This document shows positions 1 to 10,198 of a stretch of DNA of 64,000 nucleotides, one piece after another. The notes under the pieces are model-generated. The model saw only the letters and a program-made list of their open reading frames with translations. It was not told the DNA's origin and did no database searches. Source of the DNA: Mycobacterium gordonae (lineage in GTDB: Bacteria; Actinomycetota; Actinomycetes; Mycobacteriales; Mycobacteriaceae). Every line of letters starts with the position of its first letter. Positions within the stretch are counted from its first letter, which is position 1. A program made the translations under genes and the position numbers. The stretch spans positions 4,434,739-4,498,738 of the forward strand of contig NZ_CP070973.1 in NCBI RefSeq assembly GCF_017086405.1, given 5' to 3'.

Positions 1-81
1 CTGGATGTGGGACTTCCAGATACCGTCGACTTGCTGAACCAGCATGATCTGGCCAATTACGCGTATCCGCTCGTCAGTCAC
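1..81 (-). CDS. possible 5' end of a gene running off the left edge
   Basis: A minus-strand frame is open from a GTG at 81-79 to the window edge. It gives 27 protein-like residues, including a GQIMLVQQVDGIWKSH segment. A stop lies a few codons upstream of the GTG, so the start is plausible. The fragment is too short to recognise. It could equally be part of the debris that fills the first 500 bases. Confidence 0.25.
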   Translation of the reverse strand, partial: MTDERIRVIGQIMLVQQVDGIWKSHIQ

Positions 82-154
82 CTCGCGAAGATCGGCCTCG
101 GCGATTCAGCACCGTCGGGGTGCACGAAGCGGCACGCTGAATCTTCGCTCTTGA

Positions 155-525
155 GCAGCTCGAGGGGCAGAACCGCTTCCCAGCCAAATCATCGAGGAAG
201 GCCGGTGGCTGAGCGTGCGTAAAACGGCATCCACGTCGACGACCGTCTTCACGAAACAGATTTCCTCACACCTCGAGGGGAAGGTGTCCGAACGCGACGA
301 GGGTGCAGTGGCCCTCGAATTGTGCTTCGCGGTTGGCCCCCATCGGAACTGGGTGAATCCATGGAAGGCAACGATCGACTCGCTCGATTGGTGCTTGGAA
401 GGACCTGCGAGGCTCGCCGATGGCAGCCTAGGGACGGCCGGATTGTTGATCCCGGACTGCATTGCGCGGTCAGCTCCGACCGGGGCAACGACGTCCGGAT
501 CGCATCAACGCCGCTATCAGAATTC
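155..525 (+). pseudogene. frameshifted remnant of a conserved hypothetical gene
   Basis: Two overlapping frames each read like part of the same protein. The frame open from 155 gives a segment ending GPHRNWVNPWKATIDSLD near 395. The neighbouring frame then continues as LGRT..RRWQPRDGRIVDPGLHC..GNDVRIA to about 520. Joining them needs a one-base shift near 385-400. I do not recognise the protein. After about 520 neither frame looks coding, so the gene appears truncated as well as shifted. The amino-acid make-up of both parts is normal for a soluble protein, unlike the shadow frames around it. Confidence 0.45.
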
Positions 526-576
526 ACGGGGTCCGACGTTGGGCACCGAGGGAAGCGGCAGCCCGCTCGGTCAGAG

Positions 577-843
577 CTACATGCGCTTCACCCGGCTGAT
601 CACGATGTCATGGCTCGAACAGAGTCGGCACGTCAGCGGCCGGATCCTCAAGCGCAGCTTCGACATCCGTAATGCCTTGCTGCAGAACGGGTATCGGCAG
701 CCGCACGACAGGGTGATCCACCAGTCCGCGGCATGGTCCGCCTCGTCGCAGAACTTCCGGCAGATGCATGGGATCTCGGTATCGAAATCCAGCGCCGACA
801 GGACATCGAACTCCGGCAGCAGTAGGCACTCCCCGACCATCAC
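577..843 (-). CDS. small cysteine-rich hypothetical protein
   Basis: The product is 88 residues from a GTG (or 87 from the ATG directly after it). It has an acidic start followed by a cluster of cysteines and histidines: CIC, a further Cys, HAADWW, SCGC, FC and a late CRLC. This arrangement resembles small actinobacterial proteins thought to bind zinc with CxC/CxxC pairs, but no named family comes to mind. The last 30 residues are basic and less protein-like, so the original C-terminus may have been replaced. The gene sits alone between the debris on its left and the PE_PGRS gene on its right. Function unknown. Confidence 0.4.
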   Translation of the reverse strand: MMVGECLLLPEFDVLSALDFDTEIPCICRKFCDEADHAADWWITLSCGCRYPFCSKALRMSKLRLRIRPLTCRLCSSHDIVISRVKRM

Positions 844-1093
844 GGACTGAAGGGTAAACCTCTAGTTGAGAGTTTTCGGTTAGGCGCGCGCGGGAGCGGA
901 CGCGCGCCCTTCCGACAGACCATGCATGCGGGTTCGGGCACATGCACCGCCGACACTGCAGTCGTCTCAGCGCCAAAAGTACCGAATTACAGGCGCCGAG
1001 AATTGGCGAACTCTTCCACCAACGGTGGTTCACATCCCCGCGTTTCTGAAATACATTTAGCCGTTCGATTCGCCCCAATGATGGGAGCCGCTG

Positions 1094-4000
1094 ATGTCGA
1101 CGTTTGTGGTTGCAGCGCCGGAGGTTTTGGTCGCGGCGTCGGTGGAGGTGAGTGGGATCGGGGAGGCGCTTCGTCGGGCGACGGCGTGGTGGGCGCCGTC
1201 GACGACGGGGATTGCGGCGGCGGCCGCCGATGAGGTGTCGGCGGCGATTGCGGGGTTGTTCGGCAGTTATGGGCAGACGTTTGTGGTGTTGGATGCGCAG
1301 GCGGCGGCCTTTGAGCGGGGGTTGGTGGCGGCGTTGAGCGCCAGTGCGGGTGCCTATGGCGGCGCGGAGGCGGTGAGCTTGTCGGTGTTGCAGGGTGGGG
1401 ATCTGCATGCGTTGGGTGAGGCGTTGTTGGGTCCGATCAATGGGCCGGTGGTGGCGTTGACTGGGCGTCCGTTGATTGGTAATGGCGCCAATGGTGCTCC
1501 GGGGACCGGGGCTGCCGGGGCGGCGGGTGGGTGGTTGCTCGGTGATGGTGGGGCCGGGGGTTCGGGGGCGGCGGGTTTGGCTGGTGGGGCCGGTGGGGCG
1601 GCGGGGTTGATCGGCACTGGTGGGGCTGGGGGTGCCGGCGGTAGTGGTGGTGGGGCAGGTGGTGGCGGTGGCGCCGGGGGGTGGTTGTTGGGTACCGGTG
1701 GGGCCGGGGGTACGGGCGGGTTCATCGCTAACGGGGTCGGTGGGGTCGGTGGGGCCGGTGGGGCCGGGGGGTTGTTCGGGGCGGGTGGTGCCGGCGGTGC
1801 CGGGGGGTTGGCGGGCAACGGCACCGGCGGGGCCGGGGGCAGCGGTGGGGCGGGCGGGGTGTTCGGTGGGCTGGTGGGGGCCGGTGGTGGTGTGGGTGGG
1901 GCCGGCGGTGGCGGGGATGTCGGGGGTGGTGGCGGTGCTGGTGGGGTCGGGGGTCCGCTGGTGGGTGCCGGGGGTGTTGGGGGCAGCGGCGGGTTGGGGT
2001 TGACCGGGCTGGGCGGGGCTGGCGGGGCTGGGGGTGCGGGGGGGCCGTTGTTCGGCAACGGCGGCGCCGGGGGCAGCGGGGGCAGCAGTTTTGGTGGTGA
2101 CGGCGGGGTCGGCGGGGCTGGTGGGCAGGCCGGTGCGCTGGGGTCAGGCGGTGCCGGCGGTGTGGGGGGGTCCAGTGCCGGTATCGGCGCCGGTGGTCAT
2201 GGCGGGGCCGGCGGGGCGGGGGGTCTGGTCGGCTTCGGCGGTGTGGGTGGGCTCGGCGGGTTCGCGGTGGCCGGGGCCGGCGGGGCCGGCGGGGCCGGTG
2301 GGGCCGGGGCGTTGCTGTTCGGTAGCGGCGGGGCCGGTGGGGCCGGCGCCCAGGGCGCCCCGCTGTTGGCCGGAGGGGCCGGCGGGTCCGGCGGGAAGGC
2401 CGTGCTGCTAGGCCTGGGCGGGGCCGGCGGAGTCGGCGGCCTGGGTGTGGTCGCCGGGGCCACCGGCGCTACCGGAGCCAACGGGCTACTGCTGCCGGCG
2501 GCGGCACTGAACGTGATCAACGCCCCGAGTGTGGCGTTGACCGGGCGCCCGCTGATCGGCAACGGCGCCCCGGGCGCGGCGGGCAGCGGCGCGCCCGGCG
2601 GCCCGGGCGGCTGGCTGCTCGGTGACGGCGGGGCCGGCGGGTCGGGCGCCAACAACATCCCCGGCGGGCCCGGCGGCGCCGCTGGACTGCTGGGTGCCGG
2701 CGGCACCGGCGGGGCCGGCGGGTTCGGGGCCAGCGGGGCCGGGCGCGCCGGCGGCCAGGGCGGCACCGGCGGCCTGTTCTTCGGCACCGGCGGCGCCGGC
2801 GGGGCCGGCGGCGTGGGCGCCCCCGCCGGGGTCGACGCCAACGGTGGGGGCGGCGGCGCGGGCGGTGCCGGCGGGATCTTCGGCGCCGGCGGGGGCGGCG
2901 GCACCGGCGGGATGGCCAGTCAACTGGCCGGCGGACTACGCGGGGGCGGCGGCGGGGCCGGCGGGGCCAGCGGAGCACTCAGCGGACTGCTCGGCGCCGG
3001 CGGCGGCGCCGGCGGGGGCGGCGGTATCGGTGACCTCGGCGGCCCGGGCGGAACCGGCGGGCCCGCCGGGATCAGCGGCTCGATCTTCGGCGGCGGCGCC
3101 GGCACCCTGGGCGGCTCGCTCATCGGCGCCGGCGGCATCGGCGGCGACGGCGGCGCCGGCTTTTCCAGCGCCGGCCCCGGCGGGGCCGGCGGGACCGGCG
3201 CGCAACTGCTGGGCACCGGCGGCTCCGGCGGCGCCGGCGGCACCAGCCAAGACGGCACCAGCGGCCTGGGCGGGCCCGGCGGCAACGCCGGCGCACTGGG
3301 CTCCGGCGGCGCCGGCGGCGTCGGAGGCGCCGGAAAGTTCGGCGGCACCGGCGGACTCGGCGGCAACGCCGCCCTGATCGGCACCGGCGGCGCCGGCGGC
3401 GCCGGCGGACTATCGGCCACCGCCCCCGGCGGCACCGGCGGCGCCGGCGGCCACGGCGGAGCAGGCGGCTCCCTACTAGGCAACGGCGGCCCCGGCGGAG
3501 CCGGCGCACCCGCGACCAACCCCACCAGCACCGGCGGCAACGGCGGCATCGGCGGCGCCTCGACGCTCATCGGCAACGGCGGCAACGGCGGCAACGGCGG
3601 CCACGCCACCACCCCCCTCCTACTCGGCGGACCCGGCACCATCGGCACCGGCGGATCACTCCTAGGCCACAACGGCATCCCCGGCCTACCCATGAGCCCC
3701 AACCTGCTCGTCAACGGCAGCTTCGAGACCGCCACCCCCTCCCCCTCGGGTTTCAGCTCGGTGACGATTCCAGGCTGGACCGTCACCGGCACCCCGACCA
3801 TCATTTCCTATGGCACCCCACGCGGTTACCCCTCGCCGTTCTCGTTCCCGTTCCCGGATATGCCGCCAATCTTGGGCTTCCCCGACACCGCACCCCCGGG
3901 CGCGGGCGACAACTTCGCCGGCGGCGGACCCGTAGCCACCTCCAGCATCAGCCAAACCGTCGACCTCGCCGCCGCGGCCGCCAGGATCAACACCGGCACC

Positions 4001-5251
4001 ACCCCCTACACCCTGAGCGGACTGCTCGGCGGCTACCTCCTTGACCCGTCATCCACCGCCGTACAGGTCACCTTCCTCAACGCCAACGGGGTCGCTCTCG
4101 GCTCTGGATCCATCGGACCGGTCTCCACCCTCGATCGCCTGGGCATGACCGGATTCCAGGCCCGCGACATCTCCGGCACCATCCCGGTCGGCACCACCTC
4201 CGCGGTCGTGACCGCGACCTTCACCGACCGCAACCCCGTCCTTGGTAACTACAACGGTGCCTTCGCCGACAACCTGTCCTTCACCGTCGGCGACCCCTCC
4301 CTGGTCGCGCCGGTACTCACCGTCCCGACGTCCAACGTCGGCCAACTCGACCACATCTTCCTCTTCTATATGGAGAACAAGGGCGCCGCCGACATCCTCG
4401 GCAGCGTCAACGCCCCCTACCTCAACAGCCTGATCAACTCCTACGGCTACGCCAACAACTACTACGCCCTAGGCCACCCCAGCGAACCCAACTACCTGCG
4501 CATCCTGCTCGGAACCGACTTGGGGATCGACTACAACCCGACCGCGAACACCGTCACCGCGCCCAATCTTGTGCAAGCTCTGGATAGCGCGAACATATCG
4601 TGGGCCGGCTACACGCCGAACATGCCCTACCCGGGTGCGATCGTGTCATCCGGCGACTACAACGTCGACCAACTGCCCTTCCCCCGTTTGACCGATGTCT
4701 ACAACGCCAGCCCCGCCTACCGTGCCCAGCACCTGCTGCCGATATCTCAGTTAGGCGCGGATCTGCAAAACCCGGCCACCGCACCGAGATTCGCCTGGCT
4801 CTGCGGCTCGGAGGAAACCAACATGGAAGGCCCCGTCAGCTCTCCCACCGACATAGCCAGATGGCTTGCGAGCCAAATCACCAATCACCAATACAACGTC
4901 GCGGCGGGCGATCAGTATCTGCAGCAGAACGTGTCCACCATCATGAACTCGCCGACGTGGAACAGCGGCTACAAGGACGTCATCATCATCACCTTCGACG
5001 AAGACTACAACAACCTGTCAACGGGAATCGGCAACCAGGGCAACCACATTCCGATGGTCGTCATCCCGAACCAGGCCGCGGTGAGCTCCGGCGGGATGCT
5101 GTCCGGGCACTTCGTGACCAACAGCTATTTCAACCACTACAGCCTGATGTCGACGATTGAATACGCTCTGAGCCCCAACCCGGGAACTCCGCTGATCACC
5201 CTCACCAACAACGACAGGTACGCCACACCCATGAACGACTTCTGGTCGTGA
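1094..5251 (+). CDS. PE_PGRS protein with C-terminal phosphoesterase domain
   Basis: This is a predicted secreted PE_PGRS protein of 1,385 residues. Residues 1-93 form a PE domain, a type exported by ESX (type VII) secretion. A GRPLIGNG linker lies near 124. Gly-Gly-Ala/Asn PGRS repeats run to about 862, with a second GRPLIGNG near 484. An NGSFE...PGW module, like the beta-sandwich anchor modules of secreted proteins, spans about 870-1080. The last 300 residues are a phosphoesterase of the acid phosphatase/phospholipase C family: MEN near 1090, HPSEPNY near 1128 and FDED near 1301 are the expected metal and catalytic motifs, followed by GNH. The ATG follows GATGGGAGCCGC, the leader shared by the PE genes here. 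The substrate is unknown; a phosphomonoester or phospholipid is inferred. Codon choice changes midway (see findings). Confidence 0.9.
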   Translation: MSTFVVAAPEVLVAASVEVSGIGEALRRATAWWAPSTTGIAAAAADEVSAAIAGLFGSYGQTFVVLDAQAAAFERGLVAALSASAGAYGGAEAVSLSVLQGGDLHALGEALLGPINGPVVALTGRPLIGNGANGAPGTGAAGAAGGWLLGDGGAGGSGAAGLAGGAGGAAGLIGTGGAGGAGGSGGGAGGGGGAGGWLLGTGGAGGTGGFIANGVGGVGGAGGAGGLFGAGGAGGAGGLAGNGTGGAGGSGGAGGVFGGLVGAGGGVGGAGGGGDVGGGGGAGGVGGPLVGAGGVGGSGGLGLTGLGGAGGAGGAGGPLFGNGGAGGSGGSSFGGDGGVGGAGGQAGALGSGGAGGVGGSSAGIGAGGHGGAGGAGGLVGFGGVGGLGGFAVAGAGGAGGAGGAGALLFGSGGAGGAGAQGAPLLAGGAGGSGGKAVLLGLGGAGGVGGLGVVAGATGATGANGLLLPAAALNVINAPSVALTGRPLIGNGAPGAAGSGAPGGPGGWLLGDGGAGGSGANNIPGGPGGAAGLLGAGGTGGAGGFGASGAGRAGGQGGTGGLFFGTGGAGGAGGVGAPAGVDANGGGGGAGGAGGIFGAGGGGGTGGMASQLAGGLRGGGGGAGGASGALSGLLGAGGGAGGGGGIGDLGGPGGTGGPAGISGSIFGGGAGTLGGSLIGAGGIGGDGGAGFSSAGPGGAGGTGAQLLGTGGSGGAGGTSQDGTSGLGGPGGNAGALGSGGAGGVGGAGKFGGTGGLGGNAALIGTGGAGGAGGLSATAPGGTGGAGGHGGAGGSLLGNGGPGGAGAPATNPTSTGGNGGIGGASTLIGNGGNGGNGGHATTPLLLGGPGTIGTGGSLLGHNGIPGLPMSPNLLVNGSFETATPSPSGFSSVTIPGWTVTGTPTIISYGTPRGYPSPFSFPFPDMPPILGFPDTAPPGAGDNFAGGGPVATSSISQTVDLAAAAARINTGTTPYTLSGLLGGYLLDPSSTAVQVTFLNANGVALGSGSIGPVSTLDRLGMTGFQARDISGTIPVGTTSAVVTATFTDRNPVLGNYNGAFADNLSFTVGDPSLVAPVLTVPTSNVGQLDHIFLFYMENKGAADILGSVNAPYLNSLINSYGYANNYYALGHPSEPNYLRILLGTDLGIDYNPTANTVTAPNLVQALDSANISWAGYTPNMPYPGAIVSSGDYNVDQLPFPRLTDVYNASPAYRAQHLLPISQLGADLQNPATAPRFAWLCGSEETNMEGPVSSPTDIARWLASQITNHQYNVAAGDQYLQQNVSTIMNSPTWNSGYKDVIIITFDEDYNNLSTGIGNQGNHIPMVVIPNQAAVSSGGMLSGHFVTNSYFNHYSLMSTIEYALSPNPGTPLITLTNNDRYATPMNDFWS

Positions 5252-5267
5252 CGGCCCCGGCGGACCC

Positions 5268-5305
5268 TCACCCGGCAGCCGTGTAAAGCTCTGCCATCCG
5301 GGTGA
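5268..5305 (+). terminator. hairpin after the first PE_PGRS gene
   Basis: TCACCCGG (5268-5275) pairs with CCGGGTGA (5298-5305) across a 22-base loop and is followed by TTTAACT. It lies 17 bases after the stop codon. The loop is long and the T tract is short, so this is a weak to moderate terminator candidate. The rest of the 303-base gap to the next gene (5252-5554) shows no gene. It holds the leader of the second PE gene, with CACATTT at 5488-5494 and the shared GATGGGAGCCGCAG just before the start. Confidence 0.4.
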
Positions 5306-5554
5306 TTTAACTCTGAAGCTGCAGCATGGTCTGCCACGCGGGAGGCAAGGGGTCGGCGACCAATTCGAGTTGGGTAGTCGGTTGGCCGGCAAATTCATGG
5401 GACGTTGTCAGCCGGGGACTTAAATGCAAAGTCGCAGAAGGCGTTACCGTCGAGCTAGACACGCGACGAAAGCGCGACGCGCATGTTCACATTTGCGGTC
5501 CTCGTGAATACAGTAAGTCGATCGAATCGCCCCGCTCAGGGATGGGAGCCGCAG

Positions 5555-8500
5555 ATGTCGACCTCACTGATTGCAGCACCAGAGGCTTTGGCCGCGGCGT
5601 CAGCGGACCTGAGCGAGATCGCGGAGGCGATCAGGCAGGCTACGGCGTCGGCGGCGCCGTCGACCACGGGGATCGCGGCCGCGGCCGCTGATGAGGTGTC
5701 CGCGGCGATTGCCCGGCTGTTTGGCGGCTACGCCCAGTCATATCAGTCGGTAGGTACTCAGGTTGCGCTGTACCAGAGGCAGTTTCAGCAGGCATTGACC
5801 ACGGGGGCGAGCGCCTATGCGGCCGCCGAAGCCGCGAACGGATTGTCGCTGCAAGCCTTCGAGCAGACCGTGGGGCAGGCGCTGCTGGAAGCGGTGGATG
5901 CGGTGAACGCGCCGGTTCTGGCGTTGACCGGCCGCCCGCTGATCGGCAACGGCGCCAACGCAGCCCCGGCAGCGGCGCCAAGGGTGCACCCGGTGGATGG
6001 TTGATCGGTGACGGCGGGGCCGGCGGGTCGGGTCAGGCTGGCCCGCCGTTCGGTTACGGCGGCGGAGCAGGCGGGGATGCGGGACTGATCGGCACCGGTG
6101 GGGCCGGCGGGGCGGGAGGCACCGGCGGGGCCGGGGGTGTGGGCGGACGAGGCGGGTGGCTGTTGGGCACCGGCGGGACCGGTGGGGCCGGCGGATACGC
6201 AGCCACCGGGACCGCCGGGGCAGGCGGAGCCGGCGGGGCCGGCGGGTTGTTGGGTGGCGGCGGCGCCGGCGGGCCCGGCGGATTCGCGGCGGACGGGGCG
6301 GGCGGCGTCGGCGGGGCCGGCGGCACCGGAGGTCTGCTCAGCGGGTTGGTCGGCGCCGGAGGCGGAGTCGGCGGAGCCGGCGGTGTCGGGGACATCGGAG
6401 GTAGGGGCGGAGCCGGCGGGGCCGGCGGCCTGCTGTTCGGTGCCGGTGGCAGCGGCGGCACCGGTGGACTGGGCGGTGCTGGCGGTGGCGGTACCGGAGG
6501 GGCCGGAGGTGCGGCCGGTCCGCTGTTCGGCAACGGCGGAATCGGCGGAACCGGCGGTGCCAGCTTCGGCGGTGACGGCGGGGCCGGCGGCAGCGGCGGG
6601 CACGCCGGTTGGCTGCTGGGCTCGGGCGGCGCAGGCGGGGTCGGCGGCAGCAACTTCGGGGCGGGCACCGGCGGCCACGGCGGGGCCGGCGGCGACGCAG
6701 GTCTGATCGGTTTCGGCGGCACCGGCGGAGTCGGCGGGTTCGCCTCGGCCGGGATCGGCGGGGCCGGCGGCAACGGCGGCGCCGGAGCCCTGCTGTTCGG
6801 CAACGGCGGCGCCGGCGGAGCCGGCGCCCAGGGCGCGCCGACCTTCGCCGGCGGAGCTGGTGGTGGCGGCGGCAAGGCCACGCTGCTCGGCCTCGGCGGG
6901 AACGGCGGGATCGGCGGACTCGGCACTGCGCCGGGCGCCAACGGCGTAAGCGGCGCCAACGGGCTTTTGTTGCCGGCGGCGGCCCTCAACGTGGTCAACG
7001 CGCCCAGTCTGGCCTTGACCGGACGTCCGCTGATCGGTAACGGCGCCGCGGGCGCGGCCGGCAGTGGGGCCGCCGGAGGCCTGGGCGGGTGGCTGCTCGG
7101 CGACGGCGGGGCCGGCGGATCCGGCGCCAACGGCATACCCGGTGGGCCCGGCGGCGCGGCGGGGTTGTTGGGTAGCGGCGGTAGCGGTGGGGCGGGCGGG
7201 TTCGGCGCTTCTGGTGTCGGCCGGTCGGGCGGCCAAGGTGGCAACGGCGGGTTGTTCTTCGGCAACGGCGGGGCGGGCGGCGCCGGTGCTGTCGGCGCGG
7301 ACGGCAATGGCGGCGGGGGCGGAGCCGGCGGAACCGGTGGGATCTTCGGTTCCGGCGGGGTCGGCGGCACGGGCGCCATGGCCGATCTGGCGATTCCCGG
7401 TGTCTTGGGCGGGGCGGGCGGGTCTGGCGGGGCCGGTGGCGCGTTGAGCGGGCTGGTCGGCGCGGGCGGCGGCACCGGAGGGGTCGGCGGAGCCGGGGAC
7501 ATCGGCGGGGCGGGCGGGGCTGGTGGAGCCGCCGGCATCGCCGGTTCGCTGTTCGGCGGCGGAGCCGGCACCATCGGCGGCTCTGTGGTCGGTGCCGGCG
7601 GGGTCGGCGGCGATGGCGGCGCCAGCCTGAACGGCACCGGCGGGCCGGGTGGAAATGGCGGCGCGGGTGGACAATTCGCCGGTGCTGGCGGCTCCGGTGG
7701 GGCCGGCGGATCGGTGCTGCAGCCCGTACTCGGCAGCCTTGGTGGTGGTGTTGGTGGAGGCGGAGGCACCGCCGGCTTGCTGGGATCAGGCGGTTCCGGC
7801 GGTACCGGCGGCACCGCGGGAGCGTCGCTCCTGCTGCAAGCGCCCGGCGGTCAGGGTGGCCTCGGCGGCAACGCGACCCTGGTCGGATCCGGCGGAGCTG
7901 GTGGAATCGGCGGCTTCTCCGCTTCGGGCATCGGCGGGACCGGCGGCCAAGGCGCGGTTGGCGGTGCGCTGCTGGGTGACGGCGGTCCCGGGGGGACCGG
8001 TGCAGAAGGTGCGCCCGGCTTCGGTAGCGGGAACGGCGGTCTGGGGGGCAGTGCCAGGTTGATCGGCAACGGCGGCAACGGCGGCAACGCGGGCAACGCG
8101 GCGACGCTCGCCTTGTTAGGCGGCCCCGGCACCATCGGCACCGGCGGAAAGCTGTTAGGGCTCAACGGAATTCCCGGATTACCGATGAGTCCGAACCTGT
8201 TGGTCAACGGGAGCTTCGAGATTGCCACCCCGTCACCGTCGGGCACCAGCTCGGTCACCTACCCAGGCTGGTCGGTGAGCGGCACCCCGACCATCATCGC
8301 GTACGGCACGCAGCGCGTCAGCTATGTGTTGGGAGTTTCCTTCCCGTTCCCCGACCTGCCGAGCTTCTTGGGCTTCCCTCAAACCTCGCCTCCGGGTGCG
8401 GGCGCCAACTTCGCCGGCGGCGGGCCCGTGGCCACCTCCAGCATCAGCCAAACCGTCAACCTCTCCGCCGCGTCTGCCAAGATCAACACCGGCACCACGC

Positions 8501-9750
8501 CCTACACGCTCAGCGGACTACTCGGCGGCGCCCTCATCGACCCGTCCTCGACCGCCCTGCAGGTCACCTTCCTCAACTCGAGCGGGGCCGTATTGGGCAC
8601 TGGCTCAACCACATCGGTTTCGGCGCTGGATCGCTTGGGAATCACCGGACTTGAGCCGCGATCGGTCTCCGGAACCATCCCGGTCGGTACCACCTCCGCC
8701 GTCGTCACCGCCACGTTCAACGACGCCAACCCCGTCACCAACCACTACAACAACGCCTACGCCGACAATTTGTCGTTTACCGTCGGCGCCCCCGGCCTGA
8801 CCCCGGCACCGCTGACCGTGCCGGCCTCCAACGTCGGCCAACTCGATCACGTGTTCCTGATCTACATGGAGAATCACGGCTTCAACGACGTCGTCGGCAG
8901 TGTCAACGCGCCCTACATCAACAGCCTGCTCAGCACGTACGGATCGGCGAACAACTATTTCGCCAACAGCCACCCGAGTGCCCCCAACTATTTCCGGATC
9001 CTCGGTGGCTCGGACTTCGGTCTCACCTACAACCCCAACCCGCCGTCCATCAACGCACCCAGCCTCATGCAAGAGATGGACGGCGCGAACATTTCGTGGG
9101 CCAACTACGCGCAGGGCATGCCGTACCCTGGCGCGTTGGTGTCCTCGGGTGACTACAGCACGTTCCAGATACCCGCTGCTCAGTACAGTTACGTCTTCAA
9201 CAACACGGTCGCCTACCAGCAGCAGCACCTGCTGCCGCTGACACAGTTGAGCATCGATCTCCAGAACGCGAGCACCACGCCGCGGTTCAGCTGGATCGTC
9301 GCCAACAACGCCAATGACATGGAAGGGCCGGTTGAATCACCCCTAGGCGTTCTCAGCTTCCTCGGCAGCCAGCTCACCAACCACCAGTACAACATCGCCG
9401 CCGGCGACCAGTTCCTGCAACAACAGGTCTCCCTGATTCAGAACTCCGCGGCATGGAACACGGCGGGTCAGAAGGACGCGATCATCATCACCTGGGACGA
9501 GGATTTCAACAATCTCGGACTGGGAATCGGCAACCAGGGCAACCACGTTCCGATGATCGTCATCCCCAACCAGGATGCTGTGACGTTGGGCGGGATGCGA
9601 TCTGGTCAGTTCATCACCAATTCGTACTACGACCAGTACAGCCTGATGTCGACCATTGAGTACGCGTTGGGGCCGATGGCGGGAGTTCCTTTGGCGCCGT
9701 TGACGTTTAATGACATGTATGCGACACCGATGAATGATTTTTGGGCGTAG
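5555..9750 (+). pseudogene. second PE_PGRS-phosphoesterase gene, one-base frameshift
   Basis: This is a tandem paralogue of the gene upstream, with the same order: PE domain from ATG 5555, GRPLIGNG linker, PGRS repeats, a second GRPLIGNG near 7020, an NGSFE module near 8200, and a phosphoesterase domain from about 8830 (MENHGF, HPSAPNY, WDED, GNH). The PE frame runs into a stop at 6002-6004. The PGRS and enzyme frame is open from 6001 to the TAG at 9750. The join lies at the CCCC at 5964-5967: one more C would restore ...NAAPGSGAKGAPGGWLIGDGG. The gene is therefore either recently inactivated, variable, or misread in sequencing. The absence of other stops across 3.7 kb argues that the break is very recent or artificial. 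Confidence 0.85.
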
Positions 9751-10198
9751 GGGCTTTCGTCGACCACGATCGAGTCGCAGCGGTGGTCGGGTTTCAACAC
9801 CCGATGACCTGACCGCCGCTCGCATCAACCCCACGGCGTGGACCGCCCGCGCCATCACCGACGCCCTCAACGCCGACATACGCGCTCGCGGTGCGACCTG
9901 GCCCGACCACATCGCTAACCCCGGAGCGTTCCTGTCCAGCCGATTACGACGGCTGAACTGGTCACCTCCCGAGCCGTCAACACCAAAGGCCGGCGGCTGC
10001 GCCGCCGTCAGCCTCGACCAGACGCCTCGCCCGGTGGCGCTTACCGATGCGTCGCGAGCGCGGATCGTCGCCGCCCAACAGGAGATCCGTCGAGTGCTGC
10101 GCGAGCGCGCCCAATACAGCGCCACCACGCACTCTCACAAGTACGTCACCGCCTCCACCAGACGCGACAACCACGCTGGCCTGACCCCGATTCGTTGA
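9734..10198 (+). pseudogene. fragment resembling a replication/HTH protein C-terminus
   Basis: The frame overlaps the end of the PE_PGRS gene by 17 bases. Its first 20 residues are unlikely to be real, since they are arginine-rich read-through. From about 9793 it looks like a protein: a WTARAITDALNADIRARG helix pair, then WPDHIANPGAFLSSRLRRL and a charged helix ending in RRVLRER. From memory this resembles the C-terminal part of replication-initiation or helix-turn-helix proteins carried by actinobacterial plasmids and integrated elements. There is no convincing start codon or ribosome site, so I read it as the tail of a gene whose front was lost when the PE_PGRS locus formed. Confidence 0.4.

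Noticed and set aside
1500..3650. Short GGCGGNGCC-type repeats as a CRISPR or tandem-repeat locus
   Set aside because: They are codon-level PGRS repeats inside a gene with no fixed repeat/spacer structure.
1354..3804. Long minus-strand frames rich in Pro or Arg across the PGRS repeats
   Set aside because: They are antisense shadows of glycine repeats (GGC/GCC); their composition is not that of real proteins and they lack ribosome sites.
6054..7814. Two minus-strand frames of about 600 codons opposite the second PE_PGRS gene
   Set aside because: They are the same artefact of the GC-rich repeat; the plus-strand frame has PE, linker and enzyme domains.
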